Shown here: positions 1 to 8,507 of the stretch, one piece after another
Numbering within the stretch: the first letter of the stretch is position 1
How the letters are laid out: every line of letters begins with the position of its first letter
Assembly (NCBI RefSeq): GCF_001440415.1
Contig: NZ_LLYA01000214.1
Coordinates: forward strand, 172,647 to 236,646
From: Bradyrhizobium retamae
GTDB lineage: Bacteria > Pseudomonadota > Alphaproteobacteria > Rhizobiales > Xanthobacteraceae
Length of the DNA: 64,000 nucleotides
Direction: 5' to 3'
Notes under the pieces: generated by a model
Told to the model about the DNA's origin: nothing
Databases searched by the model: none
What the model saw: only the letters and a program-made list of their open reading frames with translations
Translations under genes and position numbers: made by a program

Positions 1-486
1 GACGTCAGCGGCCTTGAGCTTCAAGGTGACCGGAGATCCAACCGGAACACGAATTTCATTGGCGCTGGCAATCTGTGGACCAGCAGGAGCGTGGTACATG
101 ACGCGCCACCACCATTGCTCTCCGACCACCTCGATGCTGACGGTGCTGCCACCGTGGGGCAGGTTGAGGTGCGAACGCGTCACCCAAACCCCATAGACCA
201 GAAGCACCGTCAGCGTCACGGCAGGAAATGTGATGCCGAGCCAGATCACGGTGCTCTCTCGCGCCACCGCTTGGCGTATTCGCAATGGCCCGCGGATGGC
301 TAGCAACAACGTCACGATCACGAGGACGAGCACGAATGTTCCGAGCCCGAACAGAAACCAGGCTACTTCCGCGATCTGCACTGCCTGGAGACTGCTCGGA
401 TTCATCACCGATTGGACATCGCTGGTACAGCCGCCGAGAAGCATAGAGACGCCGAGCAGGTACCAGAATGGTCGGGCCCGTATCAT
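1..486 (-). CDS. cytochrome c oxidase subunit II-like lipoprotein (3' part outside window)
   Basis: The first 162 codons of a protein that runs off the left edge. It starts at the ATG complementary to 484-486. It has a short signal with lipobox LGGC (Cys20), then two hydrophobic segments (about residues 38-60 and 78-98), then a periplasmic stretch with GEQWWWRVMY, the aromatic motif of oxidase subunit II that lies on the electron path from cytochrome c to CuA. The CuA ligands would lie in the missing part. Its start overlaps the stop of the upstream cytochrome c gene by 4 bases (ATGA), so the two are probably translationally coupled in a terminal-oxidase operon. The family assignment is firm. 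Which oxidase class it belongs to cannot be told from this fragment. Confidence 0.85.
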   Translation of the reverse strand, partial: MIRARPFWYLLGVSMLLGGCTSDVQSVMNPSSLQAVQIAEVAWFLFGLGTFVLVLVIVTLLLAIRGPLRIRQAVARESTVIWLGITFPAVTLTVLLVYGVWVTRSHLNLPHGGSTVSIEVVGEQWWWRVMYHAPAGPQIASANEIRVPVGSPVTLKLKAADV

Positions 487-1611
487 TTATTCTCTTTCGA
501 AGCTGACGCGCTTGTCGACGCAAAATAGGCCGCGACATCGTCGATCTGCTGCTCGTTTAGAGACCGCGCGATAGGCGCCATGATCGGATCGGTTGCTGAG
601 GAGGATGTGACTCCCTTCCTCCAATTCCGCAGCCTATTGACGATGTAGACGGCATGCTGTTCCGAGAGACGCGGATAGACGTTGAGCGCCGACGCGTTGT
701 GGCAATCCATACATGCAGGAATTTTTGCATTCGGATCCCCCCCGCGTCGCGAGTTCGCGCCCACGCTCGACGGCCGCAGCGTTCTCCAATCGGTTCGGCG
801 CGCCCGGCCGAGCAAGTCCCGCGTAATAGCGTGCTACCCGCTCGCGTTCGGCGGGGGAGAGTCCGCTCGCCGCCGGCTGCATGATGCCGCTCGCACGGCG
901 GCCCGCGGCGAAGTCTTCCAGCGCCGCAATCAGAAACTCGGCGGGCTGGCCGTGCAGCACCGGTACCAGGTGGCTCTTGGGTCCGCGGCCGTCCGCACCA
1001 TGACAACGCGCGCAGGCGCTCATCGCCCCGGACGTATCCTCAGTGGTGGCGATCTCTCTCCCAATCTGCGGTCGGATTGATAAGCCGCCAAGCGCTAGTT
1101 CGCGATAGCCCGCCGCATCAAGCGTGGGCAGTCGCCTGAGAAATGCGACTATCGCCCATACCTCGTCGTCGCGCTGCGCCGCAACCCAGGCCGGCATGCC
1201 GGTGTACTTGATCCCATGTTTGACAATCCAGAACAGCTCCCGATCGCGCCAATCCGGCACCGCCTTCGAAAGGTCAGGTGGAGGAGGCAACATGCTTTGC
1301 GCGATCGGATCGATCGGAACGCCTGGTGCGCCGTGGCAATAAGCGCACCCATTGTGAAAATGAGCGGCGCCGAGTGCCGAGAGATCGTCGCTGTAGGTTT
1401 GCGGCGCCTCGATGCCAAGCGCATGAGTCTTTACGGAATTACGCATTCCGAATGTAAGAATGGCGTTGGTCAGCGCGAAGTGGCCCCGACTTGCCGCAAC
1501 GCTGTAAAGACCGGACCATGCGAAGAGCAAGCCGCCGAGCGCGATTGCGATCAGGCCATAGAGAATGAAACGGATGGTTCGTATCAGGCGTGGGCGTGAA
1601 ACAAGGGGCAT
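483..1611 (-). pseudogene. membrane-anchored tri-heme cytochrome c, interrupted by one frameshift
   Basis: The N-terminal frame (634-1611) has a membrane anchor at about residues 13-35 and haem motifs CAYCH (89-93) and CARCH (200-204). Translation then leaves frame at a run of seven C on the plus strand (737-743). The third haem motif, CMDCH, and the natural C-terminus lie in the next frame and end at 483, overlapping the oxidase subunit II start. Removing one base from the run gives a continuous protein of about 375 residues (ATRG joined to DPNAKIPACMDCH). It is either a genuine frameshift mutation, a phase-variable homopolymer or a sequencing error. The role would be electron transfer to the adjacent oxidase. 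The start at 1611 lies 2 bases after the ctaG-like stop. Confidence 0.75.
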
Positions 1612-1613
1612 CG

Positions 1614-2265
1614 CTAGCGGCCGATGGGGAGCCTGCCGTCCGGCATGGGAGCCGCGGACATTTCCGCGCGTGTTATTAACTGCACGGTGATGATCACGGC
1701 CGCGACCAGATAGCTGAGTGGACAGGCTGTGATCATGAGCAGGCCGGCTAGATGTTGATCCTCCAGCGCGTGATGCAATGAGACATGTCCAGGAGCGTCA
1801 GCAAGATGGCCTGAGAACCTATAGAGTGTTCTCGGCGCGAAGATGAGCAGCGCCGCAAGCAGACATGTCAGTTTTCCAGTAATCAGGAGCGCCGGAATTG
1901 TCTGCCACCGCGATGCGGCGGAAGTTGTCAGCAGGGACAACCAGAAGAAGAGCGCAGCTAGCAATAGAGTTGCGTGGAACGTCAAACCAGCCGCCGGAGA
2001 CTGGAGGAGAAGGTGATGGACCGCGGGGGAATGCCACGTCCAGAGCAGAACAATCTGGAGGAAAGTCGCGGCCCAAAGCCAGATCGGTCGGGTGCCGCCG
2101 ATGTGCCGGCGAGTAACGATCAGCGCGGCGACCGAGGGCGCGATGATTCATCGATGCGACATGCAGCACCATATGGGTCGAGAAATGACCAAGATCGTAA
2201 ACCAAAAGCACCGCCGCCCCAGTCAAGAGAACGGCAGTAGCGCTCGCGATGGCGGGACTGGTCAT
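1614..2265 (-). pseudogene. ctaG: CtaG-like cytochrome oxidase assembly membrane protein, frameshifted
   Basis: The beginning (ATG at 2263-2265) encodes a hydrophobic segment followed by HFSTHMVLHVASMN, the His-rich start of the caa3-type CtaG assembly factor. The frame is then lost at about 2148. Reading on in the next frame gives IIAPSVAALIVTRRHIGG, then LLWTWHSPAVHHLLL, and a string of membrane helices to the TAG at 1614. Two missing bases, or one extra, inside the codon after Met-Asn would explain the break. Intact CtaG would be a multi-spanning membrane protein needed for copper insertion or assembly of the oxidase. The cytochrome c gene follows after 2 bases. This is the second frameshift within 1.5 kb, so the operon may be decaying or the assembly locally poor. 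Confidence 0.7.
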
Positions 2266-2446
2266 CCGGACGTTCAACGGCCTGGCTTATCGCCCTCAAC
2301 GGGCACCAAACATCAAGTCCGGGTTCCCAAAGATGTTCCCCCTCGGCGCTGTTGGCGCTGGACGGCGCCTGAAGGAACCTACAGAACAAAACGGCATTGA
2401 AAGATGCGCCGTTCATGGTTCGCAGACGCGAAACAGGAGCATGTGC

Positions 2447-2869
2447 ATGACGCGGAAATCGATCTGGACGCGGTACGGCTTCGCCTGGGTCACTTTGGCC
2501 CTATTTCTGATCACGCTGACCGGTCACTGGATATTCGGTTGGTATTCCTACGCGAACGAGCAGCTTGCTCTGCAGCAGCCAGCGGAAATCGGCGACTACA
2601 CCGTGCAGATGATGCGCGACACGCTGGAGAATTGGCAATCTGAGTTCTTGCAGTTGCTTTGGCAGGTCGCGGGCCTGGCCATTCTGTTGCACGTCGGCTC
2701 GCCGCAATCCAAGGAGGGCGACGACCGGATCGAGGCCAAGATCGACGCTATATTGCTTGCTGTGGAGCCGAAGAAAGGCGACAGCCTGCTGAAGGATATC
2801 GACGACGAGTATGAAGGGCGTCATACGGACGCCCGCTTTGTACGGATGCTGGAGCGCCGACATAGCTGA
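2447..2869 (+). CDS. small membrane protein, DUF6766-like
   Basis: 140 residues. One strong membrane segment lies at about residues 10-31 and a second hydrophobic stretch (FLQLLWQVAGLAILLHVGS) in the middle, followed by a charged cytoplasmic tail. The FGWYSYANEQ motif and the QSEFLQLLWQV motif resemble a family of uncharacterised rhizobial membrane proteins I remember as DUF6766. Function unknown. The start was chosen at ATG 2447 because AGGAG (2435-2439) sits 7 bases upstream; an in-frame ATG at 2441 would be too close to it. The gene is divergent from the oxidase operon. Confidence 0.65.
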   Translation: MTRKSIWTRYGFAWVTLALFLITLTGHWIFGWYSYANEQLALQQPAEIGDYTVQMMRDTLENWQSEFLQLLWQVAGLAILLHVGSPQSKEGDDRIEAKIDAILLAVEPKKGDSLLKDIDDEYEGRHTDARFVRMLERRHS

Positions 2870-3052
2870 GCCCGCCGTCGAGCGATCGCACGTTTTAGCG
2901 TATGTCGAGCTCGCGTACCGATATAGTATCGCTGAGCGTATCGGCTCAGACGCGGGCCGATTCATGTGAGGCGGCATCGCTCCCGACGAGAGTGACTCGC
3001 CCTGATTCCCTGTTGTACGATCCTGATCGACGACAACCGGGATGTATCCGCA

Positions 3053-4222
3053 ATGGCGAAAATCAGGATCGGTCTGGCCGGCTGCGGCTTCGTGTCCGAG
3101 TTGCACATGCACGCCTATCGGCGCGTTTACGGCGTGGATGTCGAAGTCAGGGCTGTTGCGGCGAGGGGCAGTTATGTCCTCGAGTTTGCCAATCGTCACC
3201 AGATCCCGGCGGTGTACCGCAGCTTTGGCGATCTGATCGCCGACGGCGAGCTCGATGTGATCGACATCTGCACGCCGCCCAACTTGCACACTTCAATGAT
3301 TGTCGATGCGATGCAGGCCGGCAAACACGTTATCTGCGAAAAGCCGTTCTCCGGCTATTTCGGTCGAGATGGTGACGAGGCGCCGATCGGCAAGCACGTG
3401 CCGAAGGCACTAATGTATGAGCGCGTGCTGGACGAAATGGCGAAGACCCGTGCGGCGATCAACAGGACCGGCAAGCTCTTCATGTATGCGGAGGACTGGA
3501 TTTACGCGCCGGCGGTGACCAAGACCGCCGAGATCCTCAAGGCCACGAAAGACAAAATCCTGTTCATGAAGGGGGAGGAGAGCCACTCCGGCTCGCACGC
3601 GGCGCACGCCGCGCAATGGGCGATGACCGGCGGTGGCTCGCTGATCCGGATGGGATGCCATCCGCTCTCAGCGGTGCTTTATCTCAAGCAGGTTGAGGCG
3701 AACGCTCGCGGCGAGACGATCGACGTTGCGAGCGTGACGTGTGACGTCGGCAACGTCACGGCTATCCTCAAACCGGAGGAGCGCACCTACATCAAGGCCA
3801 ATCCGGTCGACGTCGAGGATTGGGGCATGCTCACGGTAACCTTCTCCGACGGCACCAAGGCGACGGTGTTTTCCGCCGACATGATCATGGGTGGCGTCCG
3901 CAACCTGATCGAGACCTATACCAGCGGCGGCTCGCTGTTCGCCAACATCACACCGAACACCCACATGATGAGCTACCAGACCAGCGAGGAGAAGCTCGCC
4001 GGCATCTACATCACTGAAAAGGTCGACCGCAAGACCGGCTGGCAATATGTCTGCCTCGAGGAGGAATGGACGCGCGGCTATACGCAGGAAATCCAGGACT
4101 TCATGGAGTGCGTCGTCAGCGGCCGGCAACCGCTCTCCGATCTGGCGCTGGCCTTCGAGACTATCAAAGTCAACTACGCCGGCTATTGGGCGGCCGAGGA
4201 AGGACGGCGTGTCACGCTGTGA
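3053..4222 (+). CDS. Gfo/Idh/MocA-family oxidoreductase
   Basis: 389 residues. It opens with a Rossmann fold (IGLAGCGFVSELHMHAYRR), followed by DVIDICTPPNLHTSM and the family motif CEKPF with the conserved Lys, then the C-terminal alpha/beta substrate domain. The family oxidises or reduces hydroxyls of sugars and cyclitols with NAD(P). An insertion after CEKPFSGYFG (about 20 residues, GRDGDEAPIGKHVPKA) is longer than usual. The ribosome-binding site before ATG 3053 is weak, but the Rossmann start leaves no later alternative. The gene stands alone, with only extragenic palindromes downstream, so the substrate cannot be inferred. Confidence 0.85.
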   Translation: MAKIRIGLAGCGFVSELHMHAYRRVYGVDVEVRAVAARGSYVLEFANRHQIPAVYRSFGDLIADGELDVIDICTPPNLHTSMIVDAMQAGKHVICEKPFSGYFGRDGDEAPIGKHVPKALMYERVLDEMAKTRAAINRTGKLFMYAEDWIYAPAVTKTAEILKATKDKILFMKGEESHSGSHAAHAAQWAMTGGGSLIRMGCHPLSAVLYLKQVEANARGETIDVASVTCDVGNVTAILKPEERTYIKANPVDVEDWGMLTVTFSDGTKATVFSADMIMGGVRNLIETYTSGGSLFANITPNTHMMSYQTSEEKLAGIYITEKVDRKTGWQYVCLEEEWTRGYTQEIQDFMECVVSGRQPLSDLALAFETIKVNYAGYWAAEEGRRVTL

Positions 4223-4263
4223 GCCGCTGGCGAATGATCCGATCGTGGCGTGTCTGGCCACGT

Positions 4264-4367
4264 GGTTCGAGACGCCGTTTCGCGGCTCCTCACCATTGGG
4301 GTCTGGGAGCTTGCGCGATGCGAGACCTCACCCTGAGGAGCGCGCAACGCGCGCGTCTCGAAGGATG
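4264..4367 (+). repeat. inverted pair of extragenic palindromic (REP-like) units
   Basis: Copy one (4264-4296, plus orientation) reads TTCGAGACGC ... GCTCCTCACCAT. Copy two (4326-4367) is the same unit in reverse orientation, with CCTGAGGAGCGCGC and GCGCGTCTCGAAGG. The arms match repeats I recall as common between genes in Bradyrhizobium and Rhodopseudomonas. The pair sits between the convergent ends of the oxidoreductase (stop 4222) and the binding-protein gene (stop 4382), a typical site for such elements and possibly a bidirectional transcript end. Confidence 0.7.
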
Positions 4368-4381
4368 AAGCCCCGAACGCT

Positions 4382-5692
4382 CTACGCCGCGTAGACCGAT
4401 GACTTCGGCAGCGGGAACACTGGATCCCGCGTCCTGATATTGGTGGGCCAGACCACCGAGATATGCTCGCCGGCATTTTGCATCACGACCGGCGTCGAGC
4501 GCTCGTTCTGGCCGGAAAGCGGTGTGCCGGGCCGATAGAATTTCACGCCGTAGCCCTGGATTGTGCCGCCCGGCGGGATGTCCACGTCGAGCGCCGCCTT
4601 GCGAACCGCTTCTGGATCGAAGCCGCCATATTTCTCCTTTGCCACCGGCAGCACGTTGTTGAGCAGGATCCAGGTCTGGTTGAAACCCATCGAGCAATGC
4701 GGCGGAATGTCGGTCGCGCTGGTTTTTTCCTTGTAGCGGGCGACCATGACCTTGGTGAGATCGCCGATCCCGGGCGCGAGTTTCGAGGGATCGAGCAATT
4801 GCGCCGGCACCGGATCGATGTTGCAGAAATTGTCAATGTCCGCGCCGAAGGTCGCGCGCAACTTGTCGAGCTGGCTGTAGCCTGCGCCGGCGCCAAACAG
4901 CATCTTGAACTTGAGGCCGTTCTCGCGCGCTTGCCGCAGGAACAGAGTGATGTCCGGATTGTATCCGGCATGGGAAATCACATCAGCCCGGGCGCGCTTG
5001 ATCTTGGTCACCAGCACCGAGAGGTCGGGGGCGGACGCAGAATAGCCTTCCTTGAGCACGACTTGCAGGCCGGCTTCCTTCGCATAGGCTTCGTCGGCCA
5101 CGGCGACCCCGACCCCGTAAGGGCCATCCTCGTGAATCAGCGCGACCTTGACGTCTTTGGGCTCCATGCCGAGCTTGGCTTTGGCGTGCTCGCTGATGAA
5201 GCTAGCAAAGGCCTGGCCATACTGGTCGGAATGAATCTGTGCGCGGAAGACGTATTGCAGGTTCTTGTCCTTGAACACGGCGGTCGAAACCGCAGTCGTG
5301 ATCCAGAGAATCTTCTTCTGCTGTTCGACCTTGGCCGAGAGCGGAACCGCGTGCGAACTCGCGTAGACACCGTTGATGATGTCGATCTTCTCCTGGTCGA
5401 TCAGGCGATTGGCCTCATTGATCGCCACATCCGGCTTGCTCTGGGAATCGGCAGCGACAGGGACAACCTTGTACTTGCCGCCGATGCCGCCCTTCTCGTT
5501 GACGAGATCGATGGCAATCTGCGCGCCGATCGAGGAGGCGACCGACCCGCCCGCGGCAAAGGGACCGGTCAAGTCGTAGATCAGGCCGATGCGTACCGTT
5601 TCGGCTTGTGCCTGCGCGCGGGTCCAATCGAAAGTGAAGGCAGCGGCGGCCGCCGCAGAAGTCTTCAGCAGTGTTCTGCGTGAAGTCGGCAT
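4382..5692 (-). CDS. Liv-type ABC transporter substrate-binding protein (orphan)
   Basis: 436 residues. The N-terminus has a twin-arginine-type signal (SRRTLLK, then Ala-rich, ending ARAQA), followed by VRIGLIYDLTGPFAAGG, the opening strand of type I periplasmic-binding proteins of the branched-chain amino acid family. The rest (KYKVVPVAADSQSKPDVA, GVYASSHAVPLSAKVEQQ) fits that fold. No permease or ATPase gene lies nearby, so the partner must be elsewhere. The substrate is unknown; this family also carries amides, aromatic acids and urea. Confidence 0.85.
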   Translation of the reverse strand: MPTSRRTLLKTSAAAAAAFTFDWTRAQAQAETVRIGLIYDLTGPFAAGGSVASSIGAQIAIDLVNEKGGIGGKYKVVPVAADSQSKPDVAINEANRLIDQEKIDIINGVYASSHAVPLSAKVEQQKKILWITTAVSTAVFKDKNLQYVFRAQIHSDQYGQAFASFISEHAKAKLGMEPKDVKVALIHEDGPYGVGVAVADEAYAKEAGLQVVLKEGYSASAPDLSVLVTKIKRARADVISHAGYNPDITLFLRQARENGLKFKMLFGAGAGYSQLDKLRATFGADIDNFCNIDPVPAQLLDPSKLAPGIGDLTKVMVARYKEKTSATDIPPHCSMGFNQTWILLNNVLPVAKEKYGGFDPEAVRKAALDVDIPPGGTIQGYGVKFYRPGTPLSGQNERSTPVVMQNAGEHISVVWPTNIRTRDPVFPLPKSSVYAA

Positions 5693-5998
5693 CGTCTCCT
5701 CCCACTGAATTATTATTATCGCCGGGACTGGTTCTTCCGATTTTCATTCAAGTATTTGGAGAATGCGGCGAGAAGTCAACCTGCGCGCATGCTCGTCATG
5801 GGGCGCTATCGCAGCGCAAACGTGTGGTCGGGCGGGCGCGAGGGCAGGGCTCACCGACTAAAGTCTGAGGGGCAGGTGTGCAGCCGGACCGCAGAGATAA
5901 AGTTGCATCCGCGAAGGTCCGCTGCTCACTAACACGATGCTGGTGTGAGCCTCCGGCCTCGATCCAGGGCCGGTCCAGCGGAGCTCAGCATGGTTGGC
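5693..5998. other. intergenic, about 300 bases, nothing recognised
   Basis: This stretch lies upstream of the orphan binding-protein gene and must contain its promoter. I see no RNA gene, clear terminator or repeat. The right boundary is the stop of the truncated secreted-protein copy. Confidence 0.5.
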
Positions 5999-6184
5999 TT
6001 ATTTGCCTTTGGTCTCGACCTTCCGCTTTTCGTCGTCGTTCATAGTTGTCGTGGCCGGCGGGCTGTCGCTTGGAACGGAGGTTTGCCCCGGCGATGCCGT
6101 CGCCGGCCGCGTTGCGGTGGTGCTCGGCGGCAGCTTATAAATTTGAACCAAGCGTGAGGAGTTGGGAATATAGGTCCCTACCAT
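5999..6184 (-). pseudogene. truncated duplicate of the small secreted-protein gene at 10968-11231
   Basis: The last 44 or so codons (LPPSTTATRPAT ... DDEKRKVETKGK) match the intact gene at 10968-11231 almost codon for codon. The copy has lost 14 codons in frame (QTTGEASRDPMIKQ) and its whole signal peptide. Similarity stops near 6134, and the residues before it (MVGTYIPNSSRLVQIYK) are unrelated and not secretory. It is probably a dead copy. It lies in the same orientation as the intact gene, so the two form direct repeats about 5 kb apart. Confidence 0.75.
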
Positions 6185-6211
6185 GGCAGCGCGTCGAGGG
6201 ACGCTTCGGAT

Positions 6212-7081
6212 ATGCCTACAACGATAACCGCGCTCGCTGTCGCGTTAGCTTTCTCGCTGGTTGCCTTCACAACGCCAACATCGGTTTGGGCAGCCGGTCC
6301 GACGTTGACGGTGTCAGCCGATGGCGCCGTCCGTATCTTCGATCGGGACGCGCTGCTTGCCCGCACGGACGTCGTTGAGATAACCACGTCGCGTGATGTC
6401 GCATACGGTAGTCCTCGGACGTATCGCGCCGTGGCGCTCGCGAAATTACTTGAAGGAGTTGCCATTCCGCCCGATGCCGTGGTGGAAGCGGCATCGCAAG
6501 ACGGCTTCCTGACGCAACTTCCCCGCGATCTGATCTACGCCAACCACGGCGCAATCGCGTATTTGGCAATCGAAATCGCCGACGCGCCGTGGCCGCCTAT
6601 TCCAGGTAAGGAGAAGAGCGCCGGCCCCTTCTATATCGTATGGCTCGGCGATCAAGCGTCATCCGTCCCAAGCATGAAGTGGCCCTACCAAGTTGTGAGT
6701 TTGTCGGTGCAAGAAGCGCCAGCCACGCGGTGGCCCTTGCTCACGGTTGATCCCATGCTCCCTGCGCTTCATCCGGCGCGAGTGGGGCAAACCGTCTTTG
6801 TGAACAAATGCTTCATTTGTCATAAGATGAACCAGGCAGGATCGGCGTCGGCTGGCCCCGATCTGAATTTGCCGATGAACCCGACGGAGTACTTCACTGA
6901 TGCCGGTTTGCGCGCGCTGATCCGAGATCCTCGCTCGGTTCGGGTTTGGCCCGAGCAGCGGATGCCCAGCTTTGCCAAAGAGGACCTGAGCGATGAGGAA
7001 CTCGGGCTGATCTTGGCGTATTTGAGTCACATGGCGGGTAGGAAGAGCCGAGCAACCGAAGGCGGAAGCGGCAAACGCTAA
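6212..7081 (+). CDS. periplasmic mono-haem cytochrome c with an oxidoreductase-like N-terminal domain
   Basis: 289 residues. A signal peptide is cleaved near residue 27 (SVWA-AG). Residues 30-170 look like a small domain of the sulfite-oxidase/molybdopterin-binding type (VEITTSRDVAYGSPRTYRAVAL, KSAGPFYIVW) but are too short to carry a full cofactor site. The C-terminal domain is a class I cytochrome c with CFICH (200-204) and a probable Met ligand in EQRMPSF (Met251). It may accept electrons from the PQQ dehydrogenase or Mo hydroxylase encoded nearby, by inference from location only. A GAGGGA lies upstream of the ATG. Confidence 0.75.
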   Translation: MPTTITALAVALAFSLVAFTTPTSVWAAGPTLTVSADGAVRIFDRDALLARTDVVEITTSRDVAYGSPRTYRAVALAKLLEGVAIPPDAVVEAASQDGFLTQLPRDLIYANHGAIAYLAIEIADAPWPPIPGKEKSAGPFYIVWLGDQASSVPSMKWPYQVVSLSVQEAPATRWPLLTVDPMLPALHPARVGQTVFVNKCFICHKMNQAGSASAGPDLNLPMNPTEYFTDAGLRALIRDPRSVRVWPEQRMPSFAKEDLSDEELGLILAYLSHMAGRKSRATEGGSGKR

Positions 7082-7453
7082 GTAAATTGCGAAACTCGAC
7101 TACGGTTCGATGAGGATGTGGTCGCCCCGCCGACATGCGTCGTCGGCTCTTGCAGACCTGCCACGGGCCGGCTGAGCCGTGACCGGTTCGGTTCGCTTCA
7201 ACTTGCTCTGCTCCTTAAGCAATTGCGCCGATCATCGTGCATTTCGCGTGCCGCGGAGTCGTAGGAGCAGAGGCAATAAAGGCGGTCACCCCAAATCTCC
7301 TTCCGTCATCCCTGGGAAGACCGCAAGGAGCCTCTCGAAGGACGATGGCCCAGTGTGAGAGCCGTGTACCCTTCGAGGCCAGCTACGCTCGCGCCTGCAA
7401 CGGAAACGGCGAAGCCGGCCGTCGTGTGCACCGTCGCGTGCTGAAACTCAGAG
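7082..7453. other. intergenic, about 370 bases, with degenerate palindromes
   Basis: No gene is supported. Two short stretches (about 7324-7352, GGAGC ... TCTCGAAGGACGATGG, and about 7368-7396, CCTTCGAGGCC ... GCTACGCTCGCGCC) look like worn copies of the REP-like unit at 4264-4367, again in opposite orientations. Confidence 0.35.
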
Positions 7454-7753
7454 CTAGCGCGGAGTGCCGCTAGGCTCCGAACTCCGGTCGCCACTCGTCC
7501 CAGCTCCAGGGCCCGTCGTTGTCTGAGTGCTAGGTTGCCCGGGCGGATGCGCGGAAGCACCCGGCCTTTCCTGTTGCCCCACAAATCCGGATTCTCCGGA
7601 GTCGCGGGTCTTGACGCCTTTATCCGCTTCCTCCTGCATCTGTTTGTCAGATTGCATCTGCTGCTGGCCAGGCGCCGTCGACTGCTGAGCTAGTGCCGGC
7701 ACGGCGATGGCGGTTCCAAAAGCGACCGTCATGGCGAAAATTGAGGTTCGCAT
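7454..7753 (-). CDS. small secreted protein, Gln/Pro/Thr-rich, function unknown
   Basis: 99 residues with a clear signal peptide (MRTSIFAMTVAFG ... VPALAQ, cleavage near residue 22). The mature part is low-complexity, rich in Gln, Pro, Thr and Gly, with no cysteine and no recognisable fold. The ATG at 7753 has GGAGG about 8 bases upstream on the minus strand, which supports real translation. It resembles in style, but not in sequence, the other small secreted protein at 10968-11231. Confidence 0.6.
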   Translation of the reverse strand: MRTSIFAMTVAFGTAIAVPALAQQSTAPGQQQMQSDKQMQEEADKGVKTRDSGESGFVGQQERPGASAHPPGQPSTQTTTGPGAGTSGDRSSEPSGTPR

Positions 7754-7951
7754 GAGCTATCCTCCTATAGTTTCCCTCCGCACAACGCGCGAGACAGCGA
7801 TGGTTTCCCGGGAGAATTGTGAACATCTCGCTGAAGCGCCGCCTCAAGCTGCGCAAGGAAAGCGCCCTGACGGTCGGCAAGAGCCTCGCGCTCATTCTGT
7901 ACCTTGCACGCCGCTACGGTGGCGCGAAAGTGAAGGATACGTCGATTGAAC

Positions 7952-8223
7952 CTGCCGGCATAGCGGTTGCGGGGCGTCACCGACTTCATCGACACGCGTT
8001 TGAGCTCGACGATACGGATTGCCGAACTTGCCGATCTCGCACAGCTCTCCGAAGGCCACTTCCACCGCGCGTTCAGGGCAACGACCGGGCGACGCCGCGG
8101 GAAGTTCATTCATGGGCGTCACGTAGCAATGGCAACGCTACTGCTGGCGAGGAGCGACCCTTCAATTGCGCAGACGGCGCTGCGCGTGGGGCAGGTCGAT
8201 CTTGTAGGCTGCCTCGGAATCTG
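7952..8223 (+). pseudogene. AraC-family regulator remnant (C-terminal HTH) with a nonsense codon
   Basis: The frame reads LPA-stop-RLRGVTDFIDTRL, then IRIAELADLAQLSEGHFHRAFRATTG, the first helix-turn-helix of an AraC-family DNA-binding domain. The stop at 7961-7963 is TAG where the family has a conserved Trp (TGG). The second helix-turn-helix starts (SDPSIAQTALRVG) but loses similarity and stops at 8223. No N-terminal sensor domain is visible upstream. The gene is therefore a broken fragment. Confidence 0.65.
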
Positions 8224-8507
8224 ACCGGGTGGGACGAGACCAAGGTCCCGCACCCGCAGCGGCAACGTGCCAGCGAGGCGTCCCAGGACGCGGCTCTCGG
8301 GCGGACCTCGCGCAGTGCCTGAAACGAGCGTGATGCAATTTGCTGCAATTGCGTCAGATAGACCTTCATAGAAAAGGTGGAGGCCGCACGTGACAATTTG
8401 TCCGCTGCCTCTTTTTGGCCGGGTTCGGCCTTTCAGTTTGTGATATCTGAATCCACTCACGCACTACACCATCGCCCGATGGCATCAGTGCAGAAAGCGA
8501 GACGAAA

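Noticed and set aside
56..538. Open frame of 160 codons on the minus strand over the oxidase subunit II gene
   Set aside because: The composition is Arg-rich and meaningless; the overlapping frame 1-486 gives a clear subunit II with lipobox and WWW motif.
2902..3375. 157-codon frame at the start of the Gfo/Idh/MocA gene
   Set aside because: It has no protein-like character and overlaps the Rossmann domain of the real gene in another frame.
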